Assembly (NCBI RefSeq): GCF_037126465.1
Contig: NW_026999318.1
Location: 2,576,447 to 2,640,446, forward strand
Origin: Ornithodoros turicata
Taxonomy: Eukaryota; Arthropoda; Arachnida; Ixodida; Argasidae
Direction: 5' to 3'
Length of the DNA: 64,000 bases
Part shown: piece by piece, positions 34,655-46,545 of the stretch
Numbering within the stretch: position 1 is the stretch's first letter
Layout of the letters: each line of letters starts with the position of its first letter
The notes under the pieces: generated by a model
What the model was told of the DNA's origin: nothing
Database searches by the model: none
The model's input: only the letters and a program-made list of their open reading frames with translations
Made by a program: the position numbers and the translations under genes

Positions 34655-37600
34655 TCACAGATGCGTTAAAAACCCAGTATCTTTAAAAAACCTATACACG
34701 TTCTCAAAAGGAACAAAGCTGTCATCACCCAGCAGAAGCATTGGGTGGAGGGGCAAGAAGGTTCTATAAAAGGGAGCAAAATGATGTTGACGAAGATGTT
34801 GGTACGCTGGACACGTGATCAGGATATGAATGATCGAAAGCTGTTCCCCACAGTGGTTGCATTCCGGTGGGTCTTCTCCTCGTAGAAGATACCCATGCGT
34901 CAAGTATGTGTGTCCCAAACGAAGGCGAGAGGATAGCACTTCATATAGTCGACTGGACATACCAGGTGAACTAGAGCCTACATAGGGCTTGATACTGTGT
35001 AATTTATTATTGGTTTGCCGGTCCCAAGATGTCTGCCAGTCGTTATTGATGCATCTTTTTAGACATAGTTTGAGGTCTTGATATGGAATTTCGAAAGGGG
35101 TTATGTCACTTGTTAGCGCAGCCGTAGCAGCATGATCAGCTCGCTCATTGCCAGGTATCCCAACATGACTGGGTACCCAGCAGAAGAGTAGCTGATAGGC
35201 CCTATTAGCTATAGTGCTTGCCAGGCTCCTTGCACGAGCAACTACCAGGTTTTTAGTGGGGTGTATGTTACAAATAGCCTGCAGAGAACTGAGAGAATCT
35301 GTGTATATTACTGATGATCTTATGTGATTTTGTAGGATGTAGTTGAGGGCTAAAATTATTCCATACACTTCAGCAGTAAAAATAGACATGGTGCTCTTTA
35401 GACGGTGTGAACGTGTAACTATTCCAGTAACCATAGCACATGAAACCCTGGTATTTGTTTTTGATCCATCAGTGTAGAATTCAATATGGCTGCCAAAGGT
35501 TTCCTTTAGGTGCTCAAATTCCTGTTTCAATACAATGCTTGGCGTATCACGTTTGTCGAATCTGGTCAGTGATTTATCACATTTTGGATAAGGTTGCCAT
35601 GGTGAGATTTTTTTGCTGCACTCAAGGATCATTGAGTTATATTCTGAAAAGCCATAGTGCTCAATTTCCTGCGACATGCGCATACTAAATGGCAATACCG
35701 CTGAAGGTCTGTTCAAAAAGAGCTGTTTATATTGTGTGTCTTTTATAGCAGGGATCGCCGGGTTTTGTGGGTAGCCTCTAATCCTTAATGCATACGACGT
35801 ACTCAGGTAGAACCGCCGTCTTTCGAGAGACCACTCATTGGCTTCTACATAAAGGCTCTCGACTGGCGAGGTCCGGAACGCCCCAAGGACCAGGCGCAGT
35901 CCCAGGTGATGTACAGGGTCCAACATTTTCAGAGTAGAAGGTCGTGCTGACCCATACACCACACAACCGCAATCAAGTTTTGAAAGGACAGTGGAGACAT
36001 AGATCCGGTGTAATGTATCGCGATCTGCGCCCCATGATCGGTGTGAGAGTACCTTTAAAATGTTCAAAGACTTAATGCATTTTTTCTTGAGAGTTTTCAG
36101 GTGGGCTGAGAAAGACAGTTTTTCGTCGAAAATGAGACCGAGGAATTTGTGTTCAGGTTTCACGCTTATACTTTGGTTGCACATAGAAAGGGTGGGCTCT
36201 GGGAACATTCCCCGAACCTTCGAGAAACGAACACAAACTGTCTTGTCGGGAGAGAATTTGAAGCCATTTTCCTGAGACCATCTAACCAGCTTATTTATTG
36301 TTAGCTGTAGCTGACGTTCGCACACCGATAAGTTAGAGGAGCAATAAGAAATCTGAATATCGTCGACGTACAATGAATACTTGATTGATGTAGGGATAAC
36401 ACTTGCTATAGAGTTCATTTTTACGATGAAAAGGGTCACGCTAAGTACGGACCCCTGCGGGACACCATTTTCCTGGATGAATGGACGAGATAGTGTTGTC
36501 CCAACTTGTACCCTGAAAGATCTCCCCTGTAGGAAATTGGTAATACATTGGAACATTCTGCCACGTATACCAAGTGCATGCAAGTCTCGAAGGATACCAT
36601 ATCGCCATGCTGTATCGTATGCCTTCTCTAGATCGAAGAAAACAGACATACAGTGCTGTTTCCTGACGAAGGCTTCTCTAATGGTAGTCTCCAAACGCAA
36701 AAGTTGGTCGACTGTTGAGCACGCAGCTCTAAAGCCACACTGATATTGATCTAAACAATTATTTTCTTCCAGAAAATACATAAGACGGTTGTTGACCATG
36801 CGCTCAAAGGTCTTCCCCAGACAACTTGTCAGCGCTATGGGTCGGTAACTGCACGGATGCGAGGGATCTTTTCCTGGCTTCAGCAGTGGAACTATGATTG
36901 CCTCCTTCCAGCCAGAAGGGAGAACACCTTCTAGCCAGACAAAATTAAAGAAATCCAGGAGAGAATTTAATGAAGTTAACGACAGATGTTTAAGCAGGGA
37001 GTACACTATGCGATCAGGTCCAGGTGCTGAGTTTTTAGGGGATGACAGAGCCCTTTGTAGCTCCGCCATTGAAAAAGGTGAGTTGTAACCACACCTCTCA
37101 TCTAACCCACTATCAAGTGTTTGCCTTTCAGCAGATGATTTAATCTTTAAGAAATCTCTGCTGTAATGGGATGAACTTGACACTCGTTGGAAATGTTCCC
37201 CGAGGGCATTGGCCTGCTCCTCCATACTTTGACACACGGTACCATTTATTTGTAACAGTGGTACACAGAAACTTGTATAGTCGCCCTTTATTTTCTTTAG
37301 TCTGTCCCATATTATTTTTGATGGAGTTGTAGCATTTAAAGATGATACGAAATTTCTCCAAGATTCTTTCTTTGCTTGCTTTCGCGTCCAACGTGCTTTC
37401 GCTCTAGCTCTCCTGAAAGCAATTAGGTTTGTTATAGTGGGGTGTCTTCGAAAGACACCCCACGCTCGGTTTTGTTCTTTGCGTGTGCTTTCACAATTGC
37501 TCGTCCACCAAGGCTTGGAGCGCTTGGGGAGTCGGCCGGATGTTTGCGGAATGGACTGTTGAGCGGCATTTATAATGGTATGAGTGATCAACTTATTTGC

Positions 37601-38416
37601 CTCCTCAACATTCAAACCCTCAAAAGCAGACGATGGGAAATTGGCTTGTCTTTCAAATATGTCCCAATTTGCCTCTTGTAATTTCCACCGTGGTGGACGT
37701 GTTCTTATGTTGTTAGTGTGACCGTGAAATTTAATAATGAGCGGAAAATGGTCGCTACCTCCGGGATTCTGTTCGACTGTCCAGTCAAGAAGCTGAAAAA
37801 TGGATGGGCTGCATAGTGAGATGTCTATGCAAGAAAAATTTTGTGTCGAAGAATTCACATAGGTAGGTAGCCCAGTATTCAGAAGACAGAGTGACCCCGA
37901 AAGGAGGACCCTCTCCAACATTTTCCCCCGTGCATCTAGTTTTGCACTTCCCCACAAAGGATTGTGGGCATTCAGGTCGCCTAAAATCACAAACGGCTGG
38001 GGGAGTTGATTGCATAGATTTTCGAAATCTCTTTGCTCTATTACCACTGATGGGGGCAGGTAGAGTGAACATACTGTCAAGGTTCTGTCGAGGCACACTT
38101 CGACTGCTACTGCCTCCAAGTCTGTAACGAGTGGAAAGTGTTTTACGGGTATGCACTGCGGAAGGACTACAGCCACACCACCAGATGCACGTGCGCTGTC
38201 TGTGCGGTCCTTCCTGAAAACATTATGGCGACGGAAAGGGTTTAAGTTTTCTTTGTGTAGGTATGTTTCTTGCAGGCAGAAGCAGACAGCTCGGTACTTT
38301 TCAAACAGATCGTGTACATCATCAATGTTACTGTAGAGGCCTCGACAATTCCACTGAAGGAATACCTGTCCCATAATCAGAATGGAAATAAGGAAGAGCA
38401 AAGGGAGTCTGCACAT
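34655..38416 (-). CDS. LINE copy 3 ORF2, intact EN-RT-RNase H polyprotein
   Basis: 1253 residues, the only unbroken ORF2 in the window. Endonuclease residues about 18-230: QWNCRG, E50 in LQETYL, D147/N149 in GDLNAHNPLWGS, D198, and D222-H223 in GSDHFP. RT: SYRPIALTSCLGKTFERMV, FFDLEKAYDTAWR, GVPQGSVLSVTLF and YVDD at 683-686. RNase H from about residue 980: D983 in FYTDGSKT, TAEVYGI, YTDSLSSL and GNERADHAA, giving a complete D-E-D-D set. A C-terminal C-x2-C-x8-H-x4-C motif (CNHCGEQLSIIHILITC) follows. The first ATG at 38416 precedes a hydrophobic leader; a second ATG at residue 15 (MGQVFLQWNCRG) is the alternative start. It nicks target DNA and reverse-transcribes the LINE RNA from its 3' hairpin. 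Confidence 0.95.
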   Translation of the reverse strand: MCRLPLLFLISILIMGQVFLQWNCRGLYSNIDDVHDLFEKYRAVCFCLQETYLHKENLNPFRRHNVFRKDRTDSARASGGVAVVLPQCIPVKHFPLVTDLEAVAVEVCLDRTLTVCSLYLPPSVVIEQRDFENLCNQLPQPFVILGDLNAHNPLWGSAKLDARGKMLERVLLSGSLCLLNTGLPTYVNSSTQNFSCIDISLCSPSIFQLLDWTVEQNPGGSDHFPLIIKFHGHTNNIRTRPPRWKLQEANWDIFERQANFPSSAFEGLNVEEANKLITHTIINAAQQSIPQTSGRLPKRSKPWWTSNCESTRKEQNRAWGVFRRHPTITNLIAFRRARAKARWTRKQAKKESWRNFVSSLNATTPSKIIWDRLKKIKGDYTSFCVPLLQINGTVCQSMEEQANALGEHFQRVSSSSHYSRDFLKIKSSAERQTLDSGLDERCGYNSPFSMAELQRALSSPKNSAPGPDRIVYSLLKHLSLTSLNSLLDFFNFVWLEGVLPSGWKEAIIVPLLKPGKDPSHPCSYRPIALTSCLGKTFERMVNNRLMYFLEENNCLDQYQCGFRAACSTVDQLLRLETTIREAFVRKQHCMSVFFDLEKAYDTAWRYGILRDLHALGIRGRMFQCITNFLQGRSFRVQVGTTLSRPFIQENGVPQGSVLSVTLFIVKMNSIASVIPTSIKYSLYVDDIQISYCSSNLSVCERQLQLTINKLVRWSQENGFKFSPDKTVCVRFSKVRGMFPEPTLSMCNQSISVKPEHKFLGLIFDEKLSFSAHLKTLKKKCIKSLNILKVLSHRSWGADRDTLHRIYVSTVLSKLDCGCVVYGSARPSTLKMLDPVHHLGLRLVLGAFRTSPVESLYVEANEWSLERRRFYLSTSYALRIRGYPQNPAIPAIKDTQYKQLFLNRPSAVLPFSMRMSQEIEHYGFSEYNSMILECSKKISPWQPYPKCDKSLTRFDKRDTPSIVLKQEFEHLKETFGSHIEFYTDGSKTNTRVSCAMVTGIVTRSHRLKSTMSIFTAEVYGIILALNYILQNHIRSSVIYTDSLSSLQAICNIHPTKNLVVARARSLASTIANRAYQLLFCWVPSHVGIPGNERADHAATAALTSDITPFEIPYQDLKLCLKRCINNDWQTSWDRQTNNKLHSIKPYVGSSSPGMSSRLYEVLSSRLRLGHTYLTHGYLLRGEDPPECNHCGEQLSIIHILITCPAYQHLRQHHFAPFYRTFLPLHPMLLLGDDSFVPFENVYRFFKDTGFLTHL

Positions 38417-38422
38417 TGGGCG

Positions 38423-39652
38423 TTAAGGGGGTGTGACCCTTGGCGGGGGAAGCCTCTGTTTCTCCCTTGACTTGCCTCTACCTCGACCTCCACGTTTTTC
38501 TCTTTGCTCCTTCCCTTGCGAAGGAGCTCTCTGGTCCAGTGTACATGGAAGACTTGACGATGATTTCTGCGACAAGCAGTCATCATCGTCAAGTTCCATT
38601 GAGTGTGTGGCAGTCCGCGATGAGCTCCCAGTGAGCCCATCCCAAACTGAAAGCCCGCCATCAACCTCCGTGGAGATTGTGGAGGGAGCCTGCGGAGGCG
38701 AACTCTCCGCAGACTTTTCTTGTGTTTGGGGAGTGTGGAGTGGAGGCCCACAGGTTTGGGTCCCCACGGATACTCTGAGCGATGCCACTCCCCGGCGCAC
38801 CGCTTCAGAGAAAGATCCTCTTTTCTGAAACTCCATTTGTGTCTTCGCTGCTTTGTATGTCAGCTTCTGTACAGTTTTAATTCTCAAGATTTCTTTCTCG
38901 TCGCTAAAGCGTGGGCAACTTCTTGAATAGGATGGATGATTGCCTTCACAGTTGACACAACTTAAAGTATTTTTACACGACTCTGGAGTATGGTCATTGC
39001 CATCCCCCGCGCACTTGGGGCAGATCAGGTGCCCACGGCATACTTGGGAATGGTGGCCAAATCTCTGGCATTTGAAACATCGACGCGGGTTAGGTATATA
39101 GGGTCGGACATGGCAGTTTACATACCCAGCCTTTATTTCTGTAGGAAGCGTGTGCAACTGAAAGGATAAGATGATGTGCCTGGTTGGTATTTCTTTGTTG
39201 TCCCTGCGGATAGATATCCGTTTGGCACTGATCACCCCTTGGTCTTTTAAGCCGTCCTCGATCTCTGTTTCGGAGCACTGCAGTAACTCCTCGCTAGAGA
39301 TAACACCTCTGACTGTGTTGAGGGTGCGGTGTGCAGTTACTGAAACTGGAATACTACCAATCTGTTTTACTGACAATAGTGCTGAGCTCTGCTGCCTGCT
39401 CTGGACCTCAATGTGGATGTCACCAGTTCTCAATTTCTTTGCACTGTACACTTTACCAACTACTTGTTCTAGAGTTTTAGCGACGAGAAAGGGAGAGATA
39501 GTAGCTAGTGGTTTTGTCTCATCTTCAGCATGAATGATCAGTATCTTCGGGAAATACGGTTCTGGAGAGGAATTAAAAAACTGCAATGTTTGCACATCGG
39601 TGCGGTGCCTTTTGTGGCGCCGATCATGTTTTTTAGGGTTTGAGTTATCCAT
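38423..39652 (-). CDS. LINE copy 3 ORF1, intact zinc-knuckle protein
   Basis: 409 residues starting MDNSNPKKHDRRHKRHR (basic N-terminus). After a fold of about 190 residues come three zinc knuckles: C192-C205 (CFKCQRFGHHSQVC), C211-C226 with a widened spacing (CPKCAGDGNDHTPESC) and C232-C246 (CVNCEGNHPSYSRSC). The C-terminal third is Ser/Pro-rich and carries the conserved acidic-serine motif MELDDDDCLSQKSSSSLP, then a Gly/Arg/Lys tract and the terminal PRVTPP. The role is RNA binding and particle formation in target-primed retrotransposition. ORF2 starts six bases after this stop, which suggests termination-reinitiation. Confidence 0.95.
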   Translation of the reverse strand: MDNSNPKKHDRRHKRHRTDVQTLQFFNSSPEPYFPKILIIHAEDETKPLATISPFLVAKTLEQVVGKVYSAKKLRTGDIHIEVQSRQQSSALLSVKQIGSIPVSVTAHRTLNTVRGVISSEELLQCSETEIEDGLKDQGVISAKRISIRRDNKEIPTRHIILSFQLHTLPTEIKAGYVNCHVRPYIPNPRRCFKCQRFGHHSQVCRGHLICPKCAGDGNDHTPESCKNTLSCVNCEGNHPSYSRSCPRFSDEKEILRIKTVQKLTYKAAKTQMEFQKRGSFSEAVRRGVASLRVSVGTQTCGPPLHTPQTQEKSAESSPPQAPSTISTEVDGGLSVWDGLTGSSSRTATHSMELDDDDCLSQKSSSSLPCTLDQRAPSQGKEQREKRGGRGRGKSREKQRLPPPRVTPP

Positions 39653-42600
39653 AAAGGAGGGAAGTTATTCGGTGCAGAAGTGTGTCACCCACCATGGAGC
39701 CCAACGAGGGAACGTGTCCCACACGTTAACACTGCCTCTACACTATACCCGAGTGCAGTTTTCTAAAGGAAAAAGTACTGCCCAAGGTTGACCCTTGCCG
39801 CCAAAGAAGGTGAAAGGGGAAAAGGAGAGAAAGAAGGAGACCAAGGAAGAGAAAGTAATGAAAAGGGAGATGACGACTAGCTGAATAATCCTGGCCGGGT
39901 CTTCCAGGACCACCCGACTATGGGAAGCAGGGGCCAAAGCGGTGTGTTGCTTTCCCGGAGGGGCCCCGAAGGGTCCTAACCAACCTCCGGGTCCGCTCAA
40001 CCACCAGGATCCCCCTTTCCCCAGACACGGGAAAGCCACGCACAGCTATACGTGGGGGTCTCCCTCCTGCGGCGACCCAACCGTGAGTGCAGGAGGGGGC
40101 TACTGCGGCTGCTGCCGGGCGATGGGGGCGCCAAGTTCCCGACGCCGGGGATTTTATTTGGAGTCATTATCGGCTCACCTATTTAATGAAGACCTATGAA
40201 CACGGTTTGGTTTAAAAATGATGAGAGCTACAGTGTGTAGCGAATGATGTTCACATTTACGCGTCTGTATAATGATCGCTGCGTAGAAGCACGGCACCGT
40301 TTTCTTCGTAGCGAACATGCACTCCTTTCTTTCTTTATTGGTTCGCGCCGGCCGAGTGGCGATATCCTATTACATCCGGAACGAGGGCCGATTGTCTTGC
40401 GTAAGCATACATGTCTGTACCGTCTTTTGGCGATGGTAGGATAATTATTGACCTGAGGAATAATATGGATTTATGTGGTTGTGAAAATAGACTTTGTGTT
40501 TGTGAGTGTGAAAATGTTAGTGTGTGTGTGTGTGCGCGCGCGCACGCGCTGGGACCCCACTTGACAAGTAAGTGTTTGCCTTTCGTGTGACACGAGTGAT
40601 ACATTTATGTACTATTGCGTGAAATAGTGGTTTAAAAAATAAGGGCAGTCGCGTTTGCATTGCTATCTGTAGGGTAGGACGAGCGTTTCTGATGGAATTG
40701 CCTCGCGAACCTGGCGAAGTCTTTGTTTTGGGCAGGGTATTTTATGAGTGCCCGACGCCGGTCCTGCTGTTGTTTGTTTGTTTGTTAGTATGTATCTGTC
40801 ACGTTCGTAGCGCTGTTCAAGTGCTAGCCGCGTAGCGATAAGCGGTGATTCTCCGATTATTCCTGAGCGGTACGACTTAAGCCTTTTCCCTGCTCACTTA
40901 AGGAAATTTGTGTATCCCTGTTCTGTGACACAAATGCGTGTAATTTTTCGCGGTTCTTTTCTTCTGTCACTGCTTTTACTCAGAATGTAGGTGAGGGGGG
41001 AAAAAGTCAGCATCCAGGTAGAGCAGGAGAAAGCCGCTCGGCAGAGGAGAGTTCATGAGAATGGAATTTGTTTGTTTTTTGTTATATATCGTTGAGTGTC
41101 AGTATTCACTAGAGGTGTGCGAATATTCAAAATTTCGAATATTGTTCGAATATTGTTGATATTCGAACCCTATTCGTATTCGAAAATTTAATAATCGAGA
41201 AATTCGAACATTCGAAAATTTCGAATAATGGAGCACAAGCGCCAGCATTCCCGCTAAAATGAACAGAATTCCAGGTATTGGGATTAATTTTGCGAAAATT
41301 CCACGTTTGGCACGTCCTTAGCGCGATTTCCAATTGGAATCGGACTTCATGTGCATCCAGCAAAACCGCAAGTTGGCTTCACAGCATGCTTTCGCGCATT
41401 GCGTGCAGCCAACTTTAAGGCACAACGTCTGGTAGGCTACCTAGCCGATTTGATTTTTTGTGTGTGCTTTCGTTATTTTTTAAAACATAATACAGACTCG
41501 AAGAAGTGTTTGTTTGTTTGTTAGTATGTGTCTGTCACCTTCGTAGCGTTGTTCAAGCTTTATTTTCTTTGCAAAAATTCAGACTTTATGGTATTAAGCT
41601 GTTCGAGTAGAAGTGACTTTCCGTGCTCGCTTAAGATAGATTGTGTATCCCTGTCCTGTGCTTTCTTCACGCAGGGCCAATGCAAATGAGTATTTAGCAT
41701 TATGCAATAATTATCTGATAGCAGAAATGGGTGTCTTTGTCACAGTTTATTAGCGTGTGCGTCGTTATTTTATTTATTTTTTTCGCTTATAGCTATGTGA
41801 GCAAAAGTGCGTGTAATATTTCGCTGCTCTTTTCTTATTTTCTCTACTTTTTATGTAGAAGAAAGCCTCCTGCGTAAAAGCTGAATAGTGTTCTACCAGT
41901 GGAAGTGGGGTTGTTTGTTTGATTTTGTTGGGTGTTCGATATCTTGACGAAGTAAGCAGTGCTTAATTTTGCAGGTTTTTGAGCAGAAATGCTGGTATCT
42001 GAGCACGGAGTACAAATTTCTATATTTCTCTGCTCCCTAAGAAAATTTGTACGTCGTTTTCCAAGCAGACCGCGTTTAGTTTACGCAAAATAGAAAAATG
42101 AAGTTGTGTATGCTCTATGATGATCCGCCGCAGGCTTAGGCCTTTTCCCCGATCACCAGTGTTTTGTATGCGATGTCGCATGTCTAGACTTGTTCAGTAG
42201 TGTTGCAATTTTTACTCTTCGCTAATATCTTGTTGCTGTCGTCTTGGGTTAGACGTTGAGCTTCGTAGCGATGTGCGGTAACGCTACGATTATTCCTGAG
42301 CGCTCCGTGTGTTTAATGCGTTGTCCTCTGTGCGTGCATGCGTGTGCTTTTTCCCCTGATTTGTGACGTCATCGTGGCATGTCTGGACTTGTTTAGCAGT
42401 GTTGCAGTTCTTCCCGCCGCTAGTATGTTGTTGGTGTCATGTTGTGCTAGCCGCGTGGCGATGTGTGGTGACCTGAGGTCTTAAGCCTTTTCCCTGCTCA
42501 CTTAAGGATATTTGTGTATCCCTGTCCTGTGCTTTCTTTAAGCAAGGGTAATGCGACTGTGTATGTGGTATTATGCAAGAATTATCTGGTGGCAGAAATG

Positions 42601-44593
42601 GGTGTCTTTTTCTCAGTGTATTGGCGTGCGCTACGGTTTCTTGCAGTTGCAGCTATTGGAGCACAAATGCGTGTAATTTTTCGCGGTTCTTTTCTCCCTT
42701 CACGGCTTTTACTCAGAATGTAGATGAGGGGAAACAGTCAGCATCCAGGTAGAGCAGGAGAAAGCCGCTCGGCAGAGGAGAGTTCATGAGAATGGAATTT
42801 GTTTGTTTTTGTTATATGTTGAGTGTCAGTATTCGCTTTCCTCGATATGTTGAGGAAGTCAGCCGTTATAGGTATTTGTGCAGAAATGCTGGTATCTGAG
42901 TGTGTGGAGTAGAAATTCCTATAAAGCACCTCTCCTTGTGCATTCCTGAGCTGCTGTGTGCGCGCGCGTGCTTCTTTTTCCTGGTTTGCGACGTCATGAT
43001 GGCATGTTGGGGCTTGTTTAGCAGTGTTGCAATTTTACCCGCCGCTATTATCTTGTTGTTGTTATCTTGTGTTAGCCGCGTAGCGATGTCCAGTGACTCT
43101 GCTATTATTCCTGATGTCTTAAGCCTTTCCCCTGCTCACCTAAGGAAATTTGTGTATCCCTGTCCTGTGCTTTCTTTGCGACAATGCGTCTGTGTATGTG
43201 GCACTGTCAGATACCAGACATGAGTGTCTTTTTCTTGGTTTATTGGCATATGCTTCAGGTTTTTTAAGTCAAGCACAAGTGCGCGCAATTTTTCGCTGCT
43301 CTCTTCCTCAGATCACCGATTTTACGAAGAAGACAGTCGCATGGTACAGCTGAGAAGAGGGTTTCTCTGATTGTTTGTTTGATTTTGTTGGGTGTTCGAC
43401 ATGTTGAGGAAGTCAGCTGTTAAAGGTTTCCGTAAAGAAATGCTTGCATCTGAGCGCAGGATAGGAATTCCTGAAGCACGGCATCCTCAGTGTAAATTAA
43501 TTATTTTGGATGTGAGTCTGCTTCCCTGCATGACAAGGCTGAAATGGGAAGAGAGAAAAAAATTGGAGCGCTTCATTAATAGCGATCCAAGTAATAGGGC
43601 AATTATAGTTTCCATAGAAAGTAGAATTTTAATGGACTCCTAAAATTATAGTTTTGTAGTAGTATTTCTAAACTGCAATGCAATAATCATTAATATAGTA
43701 TACGAATGCTACCGTGTTCCCGTAAAGGCGTTCTGTCTTGTGCTTTGGAATGCGCGAATAGAACTTTGCTCCCAGGCTTCCCCGCCTTTATGCTCGCAAT
43801 GCGCGAATGGAACTTTGCCCACCCGGCTTCCGCGCCTTTTTTGCTCGCAGGTGTAGCCTCAGACAACGAATGTATGAGCATAGAAAGGGTCATGTATTAC
43901 ATAAGCCTGGAGGTGATGTTGAGTGGTCTCACTTATTATTTTAAAAGAGCAGTGGCAGTTTACTGTAATTCTAATGACCATGATGAGCCTTTGGGGTGAA
44001 AATCGTTAATATGCGGGGTGCTTTTTTGTTGAATTTTAATGAGAGAATCAATGTCATTAAGAGTAGGACAAAGGAAATAATCTTGCGATTCAATAAATAA
44101 TAGGAGTCTTTGTCGGTGTCTTCTTCAGACAGGATGTGATGACGTCACGTGGTCTGTAGCAATGCATTGACCCTTACTGGAAAAAAGTGTGGCAATAGAA
44201 AAATAGTGTGTATTGTCCTGGGCAGATTTATGATGAGCACTGTTTTTGAATAAGAGGAGTGCGTGTGCTTAGAAATAGTTTGATGCTGGTTTCCTTCTTT
44301 GTTTCTTTTCGCTTTTCCCCCCTTGTCTGACAAACATGTGCTGACATGCCTGGGCTTGTTCTGACATGCTTTCCTTCTACATGTAGTTTTTTTCTTTTTG
44401 TACAAGGCATATTCTTGACGATAGTGCTGCCTTGAATGGGAGTAGAGCTATTCTTAATAATTTTGCGATTCATTTAGTTCAGAGAGTAACCGCGAGGGGG
44501 ACAGGTGTGTGACTTTATGTCTTGCTGAACCATTTTTTTTTTTCCTGTACAGTAAGACTTTGGGAATGAAATGCCACAATCTCCTCTTGTCTA

Positions 44594-45633
44594 TGGTGCT
44601 CTTCTGCAATAGTTTCCTATGCAATCGTTATAGAAGAATAAAGGAAATAATCTTGGGATAGTGATTCAATAAATAATAGGTCCCCTGTCTAGAGCGCACG
44701 CGTCCTTGAGCCACGCAGGTGCATGATGACGTCATACCGTGGCTTCACTGCAGATTGACCAAAGGAGCATTAGTGGAAAAAAACAGGGTAGCCCTGAGAC
44801 AATAGGATGACGTCACGACCAATGAGAACGGCCAGCAGGGGGCGCAAGGATTCACTTCTCTCTTGGACACTGACGGGTCTCGGCACGCAAATTCTGCTCC
44901 TGGCGTTGGCCGTCAGTGGAAGAGCGTAGCTTCGGTGGGGTTCTGTCTGCCTCTGATGGGGTGCGGATGTGTGGTTCGTCACTGGTGAATGGTGTTCGAC
45001 GATGCGGGTGGATTTTGTGACGAGCGGGTTTACAATGAGGGAATGCTGTGAACAGGAAAAATGATGGTGAGTGCCTTTTTCACTCTGTTCAAGTGTTTGT
45101 TTTCCTCTGTTGCCCAACAGTCGTGCGAATTTGTCCTGACTTGTCCTGACATGCCCCGATATGCATGCTTTCCTTTGTTAACGCTTTGTATTTTGTCTTT
45201 TTTTGACAAGGAACATTGTCGTCTTGACGATAGTGCTGCCCTGAGTTCTGCGCGCGTTGATTTGTTGAGTGCCTAGTCCTCTTATTAGCCGTTGATGGAG
45301 TTACATGTTAGGATGTTTTGTTCTTTTGCAAGTCTCATTTAGTAAGACTTTGGAATTCCTTCGATCAGCTTTCATGCATGGTGCTCTTCTGCAATAGTTT
45401 CCTATGCAATCGTTATAGAAGAATAAAGGAAATAATCTTGGGATAGTGATTCAATAAATAATAGGTCCCCTGTCTAGAGCGCACGCGTCCTTGAGCCACG
45501 CAGGTGCATGATGACGTCATACCGTGGCTTCACTGCAGATTGACCAAAGGAGCATTAGTGGAAAAAAAACAGTGTAGCCCTGAGACAATAGGATGATGTC
45601 TGGACCAATGAGAACTGCCAGCAGGGGGCGCAG
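44594..45633 (-). repeat. 786-bp tandem repeat, right arm, one full unit plus a partial
   Basis: Inverse of the left array, with unit boundaries at 44829 and 45615 (786 bp apart). One full unit fewer than the left arm explains the offset of about 785 bp between mirror positions on the two sides of the array. Confidence 0.88.
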
Positions 45634-45689
45634 GAATGCTCTTCTCACTTAGCCTCACGACCAATGAGAACGGCCAGCAGGGGGCGCAG
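44829..45689 (+). promoter_or_regulatory. Three CTCF-type motifs in the right arm
   Basis: Plus-strand matches lie at 44829-44847, 45615-45633 and 45671-45689, each preceded by 'accaatgagaac'. They point outward, to the right, in mirror symmetry with the left-arm set, and are fewer by one because one tandem unit is missing. Confidence 0.55.
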
Positions 45690-46457
45690 GAATGCTCTTC
45701 TCACTTAGCCTCTCGCAGGTGGCGGTAGGAGCGCGCAGAGGGCGCTACGAGCGCGCGCATGCGTAGCACCCGTAGAGTGGCGCTTACGTCAGTCCACCTC
45801 TGGCTCTCGTTGGGAGAAGACGTGCGGTCGTTCGCTCCGTCGTCACTTGATCCCTGGCTGTCGACGAGAGCAGTCGCATCGGTCTGCGCTCCTGCTGTGG
45901 TGAGGTGATTTGTTGTGTAACTAATGCTTTCGTCAACTTTGTTCCCGCTTTGTTTGCGATTTTCGTGCCCGTGCTGGTTGCTGTTGTCCGGGCATTCCCG
46001 CCATTTTCTATCATCTTCTGCCTTGGGAACGGGAGTAGCGCTGGCGTGATTCTTAATAATTTTGTTGTGAGATTAGTTGAGAAAGTAACCGCTAGGGGAT
46101 GCAGCTGCGGGGCTTTATACAGGACAAAAAAGCATTACGAGTCAGTTTCTGCCTGCCTCTCGGATGGAGCAGTCGCATGGTTCTGCGCTCCTGTTGTGGT
46201 GGGATCATTTGTTGTGTAACTAGTTCTATTTTCTTGTTAGCTATTGATGGTTTGCATACTCTTGCTTTCCCAGCCTCTGTATTACGAGTGTTTTTCTCCT
46301 TGCATGTCCAGAGCTGTCCTAACTTGCCCAGACATGCCATGATGACGTCACAGCTGACGTCACAGGATGTCCGGAACTGGTGCTGCGATGCTTTGCAACC
46401 TGCCTCCGTGCTCCGTCGCCCAGCGACAGTCAGCGGCCGTTCCGGACCACTTTCTAC

Positions 46458-46466
46458 AAGATGGCG
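46458..46466 (+). promoter_or_regulatory. YY1-type motif AAGATGGCG, right arm, pointing outward
   Basis: Mirror of the site at 24309-24317; any transcript starting just inside it would run outward through the arm end into LINE sequence. Confidence 0.35.
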
Positions 46467-46545
46467 TCGTTGATCTTCAACTAAACTCCTTCTCTCCACT
46501 CTATCTCTATCTTTTTATTTTATTTTCTACCTATTTTTTATTTTT

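Larger units (their letters stand above)
34521..40149 (-). mobile_element. LINE copy 3, full-length and intact
   Basis: Minus-strand element with a perfect 12-bp duplication GATTTTATTTGG at 34509-34520 and 40150-40161, inserted in the right arm of the foldback. The uninterrupted sequence survives in the left arm near 31425. Its 5' end CCCGGCGTCGGGAAC matches copies 2 and 5. Both ORFs are uninterrupted and the catalytic residues are present. The 3' hairpin and a short tail (gaatcaaatcaaaaaa) end at 34521. This is the youngest LINE in the window and the best candidate for a recently active copy. Confidence 0.95.
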
